Origin: Phytophthora colocasiae
Taxonomy: Eukaryota; Oomycota; Peronosporomycetes; Peronosporales; Peronosporaceae
Length of the DNA: 64,000 bases
Direction: 5' to 3'
Assembly: GCA_018806915.1 (NCBI GenBank)
Contig: JAGKQI010000097.1
Span: 744,001 to 808,000, forward strand
Shown: positions 1 to 9,864 of the stretch, piece by piece
Layout of the letters: every line of letters starts with the position of its first letter
How positions within the stretch are numbered: the stretch's first letter is position 1
Program-made: the position numbers and the translations under genes
The notes under the pieces: generated by a model
The model's input: the letters and a program-made list of their open reading frames with translations, nothing else
Told to the model about the DNA's origin: nothing
The model's database searches: none

Positions 1-1
1 G

Positions 2-133
2 GTATCGTATCTGAAAAAGATTTCAAAAAACCTAAAAGATAGCTGGAAGGTGAAGAAGGCGAGAGAGCAACTGGATAGGTCGAGGAAGAGACGTCAGAAA
101 ATTCGAGAGCAAGGTCTCACTCCTTTGAGTTAG
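2..133 (+). CDS. 3' end of an RxLR-family effector paralogue
   Basis: The window opens inside a reading frame of 43 codons ending in TAG. Its translation (VSYLKKISKNLKDSWKVKKA..., ending REQGLTPLS) closely matches the C-terminus of the RxLR-EER gene at 4065-4400 (TYLKKIPEKLKDKWEVKKA..., ending REQGAVPLN). The two are therefore paralogues in direct orientation about 4 kb apart. The part that would carry signal peptide and RxLR lies outside the window, so function and integrity cannot be judged. The visible part is very basic (KKA, RSRKRR) and predicted helical. Confidence 0.6.
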   Translation, partial: VSYLKKISKNLKDSWKVKKAREQLDRSRKRRQKIREQGLTPLS

Positions 134-454
134 CTAGGTTCGAATAGTCGACAATCTCAGATCCATTTGTCGTTTGCGGAGTGCTTTTCGTCCGGGCGGC
201 TGATACATTTCAATACACTGCGAGTGGCTTACATTTAACGGAGATGATATTTTGGCATTTACAGACCTCGTACTTATATTTTGGGTGCGGCTTATCTTCG
301 AGTAAATTTCAGGGAAACTTCGAGTAAATTATATTTTGGCGGTTTTTGAAGTAAAATTTAACTGAAAAAGATTAATTTCGAGTAGTTGGTTGAAAGGAGA
401 CAATGGAAGTAAGTTTAAAGTGGTTCGTTCATATATGCATTCATTTGCGTTTTG
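134..454. other. Gap without gene
   Basis: AT-rich sequence between the effector tail and a SWIM fragment. It contains an imperfect reiteration of cgagtaaattt-like segments near 297-380. No convincing coding region is seen. Confidence 0.4.
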
Positions 455-913
455 ATGAGCCAATATACACCGTTGGGAGCGGAGCCAGTGACTTCGCGGC
501 TTCTTCTGAAGAGGATGCGAATGCGTTTTGAGGCGTGTGAGACGTTCTCGTCGCTGGATTACGCGAAAGTCGCAATAGACCTGCTGGATGGCTCAATGTA
601 TGCACAACTACGCGGTGCGCTAGAATATATCACTGCGTCCCACACAGATTGTCCGAAGCGCCAGTTTCCAAGGCAACGGAACGAGCAACATGTTAATCAG
701 TTCTGGCTATTGTATCTGACAATTGCAATCCATAAGAAATATATTCGCGACTGTGCGAAGTTTGTTCATACAGGTTGGCAATGCACCCATGTGGTGGCGG
801 CTATGGCTCTACAGCGTGACATCAGCGTTGAAAGAATTCTCGAGTCCTTGCTTGTCATAAAGTTGAGCGGTGGTCAGCGCAAGCGACCTGGTCCGTTAGC
901 AGAAGTGAAGTGA
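455..913 (+). pseudogene. SWIM zinc-finger fragment of a MULE-type transposase
   Basis: The open frame from ATG 455 gives about 152 residues. The C-terminal half has DCAKFVHTGWQCTHV followed by a basic GGQRKRPGPLAEVK tail. That is the C...C-x-H SWIM finger and GRxKRxxG(P/A)L tail typical of the C-termini of oomycete Mutator-like transposases. The DDE/MULE core that should precede it is absent, so this is a relic. A 16-bp direct repeat at its end (890-905) recurs at 1762-1777 within another fragment of similar C-terminal sequence (GPLAEGG). Assignment is by motif pattern only. Confidence 0.5.
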
Positions 914-1777
914 ACTAAATTGATTAACTGGTGAGTGGACAACTCGTTGGACTTCAGATATTCTGTCTTAATCTTCAGCTTGTCTAGATTGACGCTTGAG
1001 CAATCCATAGATGAGGAGTTTGTTCCAGGTGAGCATCTTTTGGCGGATCAAAGCAAAGTTGTCGGATCAATAGTGTAATGGTTGTACCATCACAGTTGAG
1101 CTCGTTGGCATACTGGCTATACTGGTAGAGCCTCTTAAACGACGACAGTACGTTTGCTATGTTGGTAGTTGCGCCTCCGTTTTTCGAAAGTGAATGTCAT
1201 TCCGAAGTCTCCATGTTGCATGAAAGGCTACGGCAATCTGAACTCTCGATAGGAGTAATATCTCTTGTTGATACTTCCTCCAATTTTTGGGTACGTCCTG
1301 CGGCTTTCAGGAAGAGCAATACTTTCCAAATCAATTCAGCTCTAAAGAATCGTGACCTGAATGATCATATCTGGAGCCAGAGCGGTTGTAAAGCAGGGCA
1401 CAAGAAAAAGCAATGTTCCGTCGTTGTAGTGGCTGGTTGAATCCAAGCCATGCCCACTGCACTGGGCTGCACAGATGGCGAGGCCGAGCTGCCGCACAGA
1501 CTGTGAAGCCGAGCTGGCATAGAAGTCAGAGGACGAGTAGATCGAAGCTGTAGCAAGCATAACGATGAGATTAGTCAGATTACACTCTACCTTAGAGCGA
1601 GCAAGCAATAGACCAAGGTTGACAGGAAGCGCCAGCTTCCCTCGCGTGTGTTCGTGTTATCGAGACCCACTACAGTCGTCTCTAATGCTTGGCATGTTGG
1701 TCGAACACACTGCTGAATTGTTGGATTGAGCGATGTCAGAAAGTATAACCGTGAACCCACGGGTCCGTTAGCAGAAG
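890..1777. repeat. 16-bp direct repeat pair (890-905, 1762-1777)
   Basis: GGTCCGTTAGCAGAAG occurs at 890-905 and again at 1762-1777, in both cases encoding GPLAE in a SWIM-tail context. The 856-bp segment between them has no convincing gene. It may mark an insertion or a duplication within one former transposase gene. Confidence 0.5.
914..1740. other. Gap between two SWIM-tail fragments
   Basis: No convincing coding sequence on either strand. Short overlapping open frames here show no domain features and start with non-ATG codons or lack context. Confidence 0.4.
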
Positions 1778-2004
1778 GAGGCGACAATACTCGAGAGTTT
1801 ACGCTTTCTGCAGATGATGGTGCTGAAGACGAGCAGTTTCTTCTCGCCAAAGTCGTCTCCTGGGGGGAGAAAGACGGCTGCTACTTCTGGATGACCACGA
1901 TTTCGCACGGTGCTCAAGTGAAGATGGAGTACCAGGACCTAGCCGAGTGTCTTAATCGAGCCTATACTCACGGGGCAGACGTTGCAGGAGCAGTGGCTTA
2001 CTAG
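1741..2004 (+). pseudogene. C-terminal fragment of a transposase-like protein
   Basis: An open frame without its own ATG encodes RKYNREPTGPLAEGG, then an acidic stretch and a compact segment (FLLAKVVSWGEKDGCYFW...VKMEYQDLAECLNRAY). GPLAE links it to the SWIM tail ending at 913. The following segment resembles the small beta-rich module often found after the SWIM tail in oomycete MULE proteins (inference). Best read as the distal end of the same broken gene. Confidence 0.4.
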
Positions 2005-2259
2005 TTCTCGATTGGGCTGCCACAAGCGGTTTCTCAAGGATGCGCTAGTGAGAAGGCTTTAGAAGCTGAAAAGTTGGTGCACAGTTAAAGCTACCAGGTT
2101 AACTCTGTGACTGCAATACACTTCTGTGTTGATGTACTTTAAATGTATCTTTTTTAGTTTTACTCGCAAATGCGCTTTTAGCGATCTCGATTACTCGAGG
2201 TTCATCCTTTTGAAGGATTACTTGAATTGACTCCGATTTTACTCGTGTAAGCCCGTTCG

Positions 2260-2508
2260 TTATATTTTCAGTGTTAGTGACCGCAAGAACTCTTCAGAAT
2301 AAACGCCAGGATCATTCATTGAGTGTAAAATACTTAAGCTAAACTCCTTATAAAGAGCTTTATTTATTTTCTTTGTAATGAGTCGGAGTGACCTTCTTGC
2401 CTTGGTCGCACGTACCGATAAGGATAACTGATTGCTTTCTGTGATTGTCGTTAAAGTGTTGGTGATGACAAGAAAAGCGACCGCCAGAAGAAGGAAAAGG
2501 AGACACAT
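2260..2508 (-). CDS. Small secreted protein, RxLR-effector candidate
   Basis: From ATG 2508 the frame encodes 82 residues. Residues 1-20 (MCLLFLLLAVAFLVITNT...) form a strong hydrophobic signal peptide. RSLR follows at residues 39-42, within the usual distance for oomycete RxLR translocation motifs. No clear dEER motif follows, and the C-terminal half is short and basic (LITKKINKALYKEF). Effector genes lie nearby (2-133, 4065-4400), which favours this reading. A chance signal peptide is the main alternative. Confidence 0.4.
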   Translation of the reverse strand: MCLLFLLLAVAFLVITNTLTTITESNQLSLSVRATKARRSLRLITKKINKALYKEFSLSILHSMNDPGVYSEEFLRSLTLKI

Positions 2509-4000
2509 GACTGAGCTGTGTCTATATATTCTAAACTGGTGCAATTGATCAGAGTAGTTGACGACCTTAAGAACACTTATTTTATCGTGTTCACGTGTAC
2601 AGTAAAGGAGAAAATGAGAAAGCTAATCTCTGTAAATCTCACTCCACAAAACGACAAAAACGAATCATAAAACGTTTAACACAACAGTAAAATCTCGCCA
2701 AGAACGGTTTTGGATAAAATACGTGGAGTAATTTACGTTAGAACTTCAAGAGCAGAATTCTTCAAAATGCAGATTATCATTTTAAAAAAATATTCTGTAG
2801 ATACACGTGCGTCTAACCCTCTGTCATCTCTGCAAATCAATCTAGTGACCGAATATTCGTGAAATCCTGAATGTTGTGCTTCTTTCATCTCGTCTTTAGC
2901 ATTGCATGATCCTTCGCCATCATCTTCACGGTTGTGTGTTGTTGTTCAACTTGCTCCAGTATAATACTCATCAACTGGTTGGTGTTTCAGCTTTTTCTAC
3001 ATGTAGCCGAATCTGGAAGAAGAAGTGTCCAGAATTTAATCTAGAAGCTGCTGCAGAAACATTGCACAGTACCTGTTGTGAAGAGCATTGAGTGAGATAT
3101 GTACGTCTCATTGTCGAACACTTGGCTTTCACATGGATAATAGCTAAAAACAAATGACTGTATCTAGGCCACGGAGAGTTCGCTCTACACTCACCTTCAA
3201 ATTTTGGTTTAAGTACTACGGTGCTTGATCATGTACTAACATCATGTAGTCTGCTTGCAATCTGTCAGCTTTGGATCAGATCTTGGAATGCCGTTTCTTC
3301 GTCTGTTGATAAGATAATTTTTGCTTAACAAAGACGATGAATGTCATCCAGATCAGAAAAAAAAAACAAGCATATCCAGGAGCTGTTGCGCGGATAGCTA
3401 TACACAACTGTGAGTGCCCAATGAATTCCTTCAGGCAGACAAAACAAGTATCATTACTGATTTGACGGTGGAATATCTACACTGCAGCTTATTTGCTGCT
3501 GGTTAGTAATTAAGCATTTTTTGGAAGGGGGTACGTTTCTTTTGGGAAATCTAGCACCTTTTGCGAATTCAGGATGCCTGGATGCCTGCAATCTCCTTGA
3601 TCCTGCCATGTACTTTTAATGAAAACTCTCTTGATGTAGTGTGACTCAATACATCAAAATTCTTACGATTTCATGAAAGTTTTAAGCAACAAAGAAAAAA
3701 AAATCTCCTTCGCGTACACGAGCGGAATCGAAACATGTACGATCAAAAATTACAAGGGTGTGAAAATGAGGTTGCAACTGGGGCGACTCTACAGTCGATC
3801 ATAACTACAACACGTCTTTCACAAACTTCAACGAAAATAACAAACGATATTAGTGTGTGTATGTACTGCACATGCACAATGCAACTGTAATCATCTTGGT
3901 TATGTGAGATCTCAAGATAAGTGGGGTCTTTCCAACACAAAATACCCGCGTACGAAGCCTTTCGAAGTTCCCAAGTCATCGAACGTGTTGGCAATTAGAA
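2509..4000. other. Long gap without a supported gene
   Basis: About 1.5 kb of AT-rich sequence. Short open frames on both strands (for example 2906-3091) show no domain, signal peptide or family pattern. Nothing supportable is seen before the promoter motif of the RxLR pseudogene. Confidence 0.4.
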
Positions 4001-4016
4001 CCTCATTCCAACATTC
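4001..4016 (+). promoter_or_regulatory. Oomycete core-promoter (Inr-like) motif
   Basis: CCTCATTCCAACATTC resembles the oomycete initiator/flanking consensus (GCTCATTYYNCAWTTT) with one extra base. It sits 48 bp upstream of ATG 4065, the usual spacing for this element. It supports the effector pseudogene once being an expressed gene. Confidence 0.45.
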
Positions 4017-4064
4017 GCCCACTAGCCCACAAGTCCACGACCAACTCCAAGAACGACAACCAAC

Positions 4065-4400
4065 ATGCGTCTCTCCTACGCCTTCGCAATGGTTCTTGTA
4101 GCCATTGTCTAAGCCAGTGGAACTGCGAACCCCATGTACCAAGACTCGAAGCAGATCGTATCAGCTGATGGTGCCAGTGGTGCAGCCATGGTCGACGAAA
4201 TACGCTTTCTACGTGGAATGGAGAAGAAGATGGAAGCTGAAGACGAAGAACGAGTTTTCAAGAACTTGGGAACGTATCTGAAAAAGATTCCAGAAAAGCT
4301 GAAAGATAAATGGGAAGTGAAGAAAGCGAAAGAGCAGCTGGAGAGATCCAGGAAGAGACGCCAGTGGATTCGAGAGCAAGGTGCCGTTCCGTTAAATTAG
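4065..4400 (+). pseudogene. RxLR-EER effector gene with stop codon in the signal peptide
   Basis: From ATG 4065 the frame reads MRLSYAFAMVLVAIV, then TAA (4110-4112, codon 16), then continues in the same frame to TAG at 4398-4400. Downstream it has RFLR, then EDEER about 11 residues later, and a lysine/arginine-rich helical C-terminus. The hydrophobic start, RxLR and dEER order is diagnostic of Phytophthora secreted host-translocated effectors. The stop truncates the leader after 15 residues, so a secreted product is not expected. Translation from ATG 4134 would give an unsecreted 88-residue fragment. The paralogue tail lies at 2-133. Confidence 0.8.
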
Positions 4401-4541
4401 CTGATCTCGAATGGTAGATTTCTCCCTTCATAGGGGTCTTTATACTTGTGGTTCCGTTAACAAAACTTCTTCTAAAACATTGAAGGAAAATGTAAGAAGG
4501 TGTCATTTATCCTCTTTTTAACTGTCCCGAAAGTTTCTTAA

Positions 4542-4844
4542 CTACTGCGGCTGCAGATTCACTCCAGGCGTCACAACAGCAGCAAATGTCGACGGATATT
4601 CAGCTGCAACGTGCTCACTCTTCAGCGCAAATTCACGAATCTCAGCGGCAAGAACTTCTCGACGTGTGAGAGTTCCGTATTGAGCTTCCACCTCTCGCAA
4701 CTGACGCTCCATGATGGCACTGAAGAGCAGTTCGTCTTTCACAGGTGACCCAGCAAGTACTGGAGGCGCTGTAGCATGAATTAATCGTTGTCGAGCAACA
4801 GGATCGGCCACAGGATTGAGAGATGGATACGTCTTCCCGTACAT
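4542..4844 (-). CDS. Small hypothetical protein
   Basis: ATG 4844 to stop gives 100 residues (MYGKTYPSLNPVADPVARQR... AAEIREFALKSEHVAAEYP). The composition looks natural, with an amphipathic, charged helix in the middle, but no family is recognised. An overlapping longer frame begins at 5034 (MWRLFDFVCLG..., hydrophobic) and runs into this region in another frame, so an upstream exon joined by splicing is possible. No clear GT-AG pair settles it. Confidence 0.4.
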   Translation of the reverse strand: MYGKTYPSLNPVADPVARQRLIHATAPPVLAGSPVKDELLFSAIMERQLREVEAQYGTLTRREVLAAEIREFALKSEHVAAEYPSTFAAVVTPGVNLQPQ

Positions 4845-5112
4845 TTTCGTCTTGAGCTACTTGAGTCAAAATGACAAGTGGAAGGTTATAGAGATTGAGA
4901 CACTGAAGTGCCAGCCACGAAAATCCGAGACAGGGAGTTTGCTTCTTGTAGTATATTTCTACTAAGTACTTAACGTGTCTTCGACCGCCTCCCAGAAAGC
5001 GCCCAAGACATACAAAATCAAATAGACGCCACATTCAGACAGCTTTGGTCTTGGCATCCACTCAAGTGTGAAGATTTAACCTGCTTTTAACCTGTATCCG
5101 ACGGGCATAAGC

Positions 5113-6397
5113 TTACACGACACCTCCACTCGGTTGCCGACCTAACAACGAGTGGTTCTTGCGTTGTTCGCTATAGCTCGGGTACACTGCGTCACTGTCG
5201 TTACTGTTTGTCCGGTTGAGACTGTTTGCGGACGGTGCTGCCAGCGGTACATTGCCCACCTGTTGCTGATATCCCATTGGCTTCGGACCCGAATTCTGGC
5301 TGCCATACACGTTGGGGTATGGCTGTTGTTGCTGCATATTCTGCGGGGTCGTGTACGGATGTCCTGTGTTCGGGTTATACTGCTGCGAAGGCGTAGGAGC
5401 TTGTCCGTAAGCCTGTTGGGTCGCGCTAACGCCGAATCCTCCGGCGGATTCCGTGCGAACAAACTGCGTGTGGGCATCTGCTTCCATGCTCTGCTGCATC
5501 GCAACAGCCAGATCTCGCTCGTACTCCTTGCGGAAGTATCGGATTTTCTCCGCACGACCGGCGGAACTCAAGTATCCTGTAATAGACAGGATAATCACTG
5601 AAGCCAAGCACACCCAGAAACTGTAGCCGTAGAACCAGCAGTGCCACTTGGTGTTATCCGCCTTGCAACTTGTATAAGCGGAGTTGATCGTGTCAATCTC
5701 GTATAGAGTTTGCTGCAATAGAGCACCCCATATTACCAAAGAGACAGCCAATAAAAGTGCTGTATCGTGCGTAAAAACAAAAAAAGTTAGAACAATTTGC
5801 CACTTGTGCCTAAAATGAAAACAAAAAGCACTCACAGCCGACGAGAGTGCAAAAAGACACGACACGTTCCATGTATCCTGCCGAAGGGTTGTAGACTGCT
5901 CCAATAGACGTAAGGAGACCTACCACAGACACAGCTGCACCAGTGGCAGTCGTAGCCTGCACGGACTTCATTCGCTTGCCGCAAAGGACTTCATGGAAGT
6001 CAGCGCCGTCGCCCAACATGTAGTTTGGTGTAGTGTAGTTTTCCACGCAAAAATCTGAGTATTGTAGTACGGTGGCTGAGGCGTAGAACGGCGACTCGAG
6101 ACTGTTGGTCGAGTAGAACGCAAAGAGGCCATATCCCTGATATACATTGTTACCGTCACGACGGTAGTGTTGTTGGAACCAGGCAGGATAAACCATAGCG
6201 TAGAACGCCGTGCCAACCGACACGAGGGAGAGAAACACCGCTACAACACGCAAAAGCAACAAGCGTATACGTTAATCAAATGAAATCTCCTATGCTTTCG
6301 CAGTCGCAAGTTTAAGCTTGTGTTTAAACTTTGTGTTTAAAGCGAGTGTACGCAAGAAGGGAAACCACGTACTCAGAAGGGTGTTTTTCATAATCAT
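5113..6397 (-). CDS. Four-transmembrane protein with Q/P/Y-rich tail (three exons)
   Basis: The exons on the minus strand are 6397-6373, 6240-5836 and 5759-5113, with donors GTACGT and GTGAGT and acceptors TTGTAG and ATACAG. Joined in frame they give 358 residues. Exon 1 contributes only MIMKNTLL; exon 2 completes helix 1 (TVFLSLVSVGTAFYAMVYPAW). A roughly 75-residue loop with two cysteines follows (FCVENYTTPNY and VLCGKR). Helices 2-4 then come as AAVSVVGLLTSIGAVY, FCTLVGSLLLAVSLVIWG and VCLASVIILSITGYL. The cytoplasmic tail is rich in Gln, Pro, Tyr and Ser. Topology resembles claudin/amastin-like tetraspan proteins, but no family signature is certain. Confidence 0.7.
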
Positions 6398-6784
6398 GGT
6401 AGCCGCGGGGTATGTGAAGAAGTGGGAGGAAAGTGTCAATAGCCGCGCGGGTGCCGAGTGGGTGTCTGCGCCTGTAGGAAGCCGCTCAGTCGTCGCCCTT
6501 TGCTGCTAGGACTGCGCGCGACACCACCACAGGAGAAGTGATCGAGGGCGTCTGCCAAAAGGCGACCCATTTTTTTCAAAATTATGGAAATGCTGCTTTT
6601 GACTAGATGTTTGTAAGGAAGGCGTCACTAAATATCAGGATTTGTCGGAAATGCTGGGAGCAAAAACTGACTGGATTTCCTACGTGCGAGATAAACCGGT
6701 CGCGATTAGGGGTGGGAACACCTGCAACCAGATCGCACCTACACAACAGCATAACAAACAAGGGCGATCAATCGATCACTTGGA
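6398..6784. other. Upstream region of the four-TM gene
   Basis: No supported gene. This should hold the promoter of the minus-strand gene starting at 6397. No clear Inr-like element was recognised. Confidence 0.3.
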
Positions 6785-7195
6785 ATGCTGCTGCTGCTGA
6801 GGCTTATAGTGTCAGTCTTAGTCTTGTTGTTCGTCCCCTTGAGCACGGGAGTTCGTGGTGTGAGGCATCTTACGAGTTTATTAAAACTCAACGGACAAAT
6901 ACCCACAACCAGTTCGTGTCCAGATTGTGCTTATATGAGTCCAACGTCGCTCAAACTCTGCCGTCAGATAATCAATTGTATATTAGAGAATCTTCTCCAC
7001 AAGTCTTGTCCAACTGGTAAAATACTTTTTTCAGCACCATTTGCAGTTCTCAATCATGGCCCCATAGCAACAGATACCTTTGGAACGTTGTTTGGTTTTC
7101 AACTTTGCTTGGCAGTTTGCAACGCGACGGCAAACGCTGACTCAAGCTTTTCAAACTGTACTGTCGTCCTTCGTTCTACCTTGATGCGGCTTTAA
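6785..7195 (+). CDS. Candidate small secreted cysteine-containing protein
   Basis: ATG 6785 opens a 136-codon frame beginning MLLLLRLIVSVLVLLFVPLS, a typical signal peptide with likely cleavage near residue 22-25. The remainder has nine cysteines (SSCPDC, KLC, INC, KSC, QLC, AVC, SNC), as in secreted cysteine-rich proteins. The leading leucines come from a (CTG)n run. An overlapping frame (6607-7020) has no comparable feature. There is no RxLR, no recognised domain and no obvious promoter, so a chance frame remains possible. Confidence 0.3.
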   Translation: MLLLLRLIVSVLVLLFVPLSTGVRGVRHLTSLLKLNGQIPTTSSCPDCAYMSPTSLKLCRQIINCILENLLHKSCPTGKILFSAPFAVLNHGPIATDTFGTLFGFQLCLAVCNATANADSSFSNCTVVLRSTLMRL

Positions 7196-7263
7196 CAGAA
7201 AGTCTTGAGTAGCCATTCTACTCTTAACATCCGATGCAAAAGTTCTTCTACTTTATCTTTTAA

Positions 7264-9217
7264 TTAACGCTGCACGGCCCAGAGGAAGGTGCAGGACACG
7301 GGACTATGGTCACTACCCCGCAAGTCATCGTTCAGTGCCCGATAATTGTCTCGTACAGCGTCGGAACTAAAACTACTTCTGCCTCGACTTGCATCCGAGC
7401 ACGCAACTTGTTCTACCTCAAGATTCTCCATCCAAACACTGTTCGGTCGAGAACAAAACAAAATGCGGTCGCACCATCCAGGAACACGTTCACGCACTCT
7501 ACCTCCTTTGTAGAACGGTTCACGATATTCCGTTTGATACACATGTTGAGCCCATCGAGTATCTTGGCCTGTTCCAGTGACGGATCCGCTCAAGGGTAGT
7601 TTCGATCGACACTTTATCTTCTTGTACGTCGGGTAGAACGTAGGCCATTTGGCAGGTTCACGGAACATCCTCAGTCCAGGTACATTCTCCAAGTCATCGG
7701 CCATGCTGTCATAATGATCGTGTAGTTCCTGTAGTCTACCGGCACTCAACAAACCAATCACTTCATTACCAGCAAGATCTTTAATCCGGTAGTTGAAATC
7801 TCCCATCCAGATCACGTGGTCACTGCAATTGGCAAGTGTAGTTTCATCTTTAGTAAATCCAAGCACCCGAGGTAATTCACGTGTCAATTTCTCCAATTGC
7901 CGTCGTCTCCGTTCGATTCGGTTTGCTTCAAGGTGGCAATTGACAAAAGTGAGGCTTTGCGGATCTCCTGCAACTCGAATTGTCACGGCAATGCCACCTT
8001 TGGAACCGGTAAATTTGTGGGAACCAGCAGCAACAACTTGGATTTGACCGTGAAGATGACTAACGTAATAAATGGCGAGTCCTGTTGACTTTCGTCGGAT
8101 CAAAGCATGATCTCCATGACCTCGAATCTCTTTTTCTTCGCTGTTTTTCTTCCACCAAGAGCAGCACACACTACTGTCAACAGTCTCCGGTTGTGGCATT
8201 GAATTACGAGTCGTTGGCACGTCGTCACCGAAAAATCTTCCTCTGGGGCTAGTAGCACTGTAAGCACTGGCAGCATGTGGACTGCACAAGTTGCAAGCTG
8301 CTTCACTACCACAAAAACTCGTAAAACCTATCGAACTACCGAAATCCGACGATTCGTACGTCTTTAAGTGCTTTAAATGCTCACATTCATTGTGAGTTCG
8401 AGTCTGTTGCCACTTTTGCTTCGTCGTTGCAATTAAACGCTGATATGTTCCTTGTTGCTGAATTCGTGCCAGTACCGCTTCATTCAAATGTTTCGTGACT
8501 TTCTCCTGAGTTCCAATGACGTAAAGATCGTATCCAAGAGGCAACAATTCCCGTAAAGTATCTGCCGCGAGATCATCGCCGATATATTGTCCACGTCGAC
8601 GGTGTGCAAAAGGATCTTTCGCTGCCATGTTCCAAGTTGCAACAAATATCCGTAAAGGAAGTTTCTGTGGTAATTCACGAGGAGAAGGCAGACCCGGACA
8701 CGTTTCTGGCGTCAATGCAAACACCACATCGTCATCATCTTCTTCTTCTTCAGCTAATTGTTCCGGTGTTAAATACTTGGCAGCGATCGCGTCCTGTTCT
8801 GTTTCGTACTCATTGTTATCTTTTACAACTTCTTGTTGCAAATTTTCCTCCAGTTTCACAGTTTCCGCTGACACAATTAGCTGAAGAAGAAGAAGATGAT
8901 GACGATGTGGTGTTTGCATTGACGCCAGAAACGTGTCCGGGTCTGCCTTCTCCTCGTGAATTACCACAGAAACTTCCTTTACGGATATCAATTTCGTCCT
9001 CAATCGCTTCTTCACTCGCTTCTTCGATCTTGAGGCTCGCGAAACTTTCGATGTCATCGAACTGGTTGTTCTCAAGACTTCCATGACGTCGGATGTATTC
9101 TTCCCATTCCGCTTCGGCCTCACTGTCGTCGTACGGAACTTCATTGCACCAGCCTCTGGAAGGTTTGGACGATGCAGGGTCATATCTCCCCAGGTGGAGA
9201 CCTAAGAGAGACGGCAT
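7264..9217 (-). CDS. Inositol polyphosphate 5-phosphatase
   Basis: The gene has two exons: 9217-8983 and 8867-7264, with intron 8982-8868 (donor GTAAAG, acceptor TTGTGTCAG). Joined in frame they give 612 residues. After an acidic N-terminus the catalytic domain starts near LRIFVATWNMAAKDPF. It carries FVNCHLEA, VIWMGDFNYRI, VPGWCDRILF and GSDHSPVSC, the signature motifs of type II phosphoinositide 5-phosphatases, which remove the 5-phosphate from PI(4,5)P2, PI(3,4,5)P3 or soluble inositol phosphates. No transmembrane segment is present. The intron is unusual: it is almost entirely an inverted copy of coding sequence about 110 bp further downstream in the gene. Without splicing, the frame ends shortly after the repeat. 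Confidence 0.88.
8646..8761 (+). repeat. Perfect 116-bp inverted repeat, exonic arm
   Basis: This arm is coding sequence of the 5-phosphatase on the minus strand (EQLAEEEEDDDDVVFAL through PLRI). Its exact reverse complement lies at 8873-8988, separated by 111 bp. I compared all 116 positions by eye and found no mismatch. Confidence 0.93.
8868..8982 (-). other. 115-bp intron made of an inverted exon copy
   Basis: Within the 5-phosphatase gene, minus-strand GTAAAG at 8982 and CAG at 8868 bound 115 bp, whose removal is what the two coding frames require. The polypyrimidine tract (TTCTTCTTCTTCAG) is the antisense of the Glu/Asp codon run in the other arm. Positions 8873-8982 belong to the inverted arm 8873-8988. 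Splicing is inferred from frame and splice signals, not observed. Confidence 0.7.
8873..8988 (-). repeat. Perfect 116-bp inverted repeat, intronic arm
   Basis: Exact inverted copy of 8646-8761. In the pre-mRNA the two arms could form a 116-bp stem with a 111-nt loop spanning the 3' splice site. Confidence 0.93.
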
Positions 9218-9864
9218 CACTTTAGAGAAAAGGAGATTGAAATGTGAGAAAACAGTTTGAGTAGGTGCTTTTCAACGTCCCATGTCAGCCATTTCCCGAT
9301 ATTTCGGGGCGGAATTTCGACTCGAATAGCACTAAAGAGACATCGCAAAGACCACAAATACAAGTCATGGGATTCCACTGAAACCACCAGATTGGTTGTG
9401 TTAACCTAAGAAGGAGATCTCGACAATTCACTGTGTTGTTGAGACATTGAACGCATATGATACAGATCTTCGTGCCTCTCGCCAACACAAATGCGAGTTG
9501 CACTAGAGCACGTGTTCACGAATCTTTTCTGAAGCGAAAAGTTGCAGAAATGTCAACAATTCAATGATCCAGCAAGTCTTTGGCTGTCCTTATTTGCAGT
9601 CGGCTGACCAGCCTGTATCTCATAAGTTGTAGAAGCGCCAGTGCTAATGGCGCACCAGGGATAAAAAATATTTAACATTCTTTAGACAACGAGAGAGGTT
9701 TTCTTTTTACCACAAGATTTCTTACCTCTGTGTGCAGTACTATCGATTTCGGATCCGGAACGAAATCTGAAACTAAAGCCGAGTGTCATGGTCAGTATTC
9801 AGTCTTGCCACGGTCCTTTGAATCAAGCCAAAGCCATACCATAGAGAGAAAACACCATTTTAAA
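9218..9864. other. Divergent intergenic region
   Basis: About 650 bp between the minus-strand 5-phosphatase and the plus-strand HTH/UPRT gene, presumably holding both promoters. A possible acceptor (CTCTGTGTGCAG, ending 9736) precedes an in-frame extension of the HTH/UPRT frame, so an upstream exon cannot be excluded. No other gene is supported. Confidence 0.4.

Noticed and set aside
2906..3153. Overlapping 60-codon frames on both strands
   Set aside because: Too short, no features, mutually antisense.
8604..9086. Plus-strand 160-codon frame over the inverted repeat
   Set aside because: It exists because the inverted arm places the sense coding sequence on the plus strand; it lacks the phosphatase domain.
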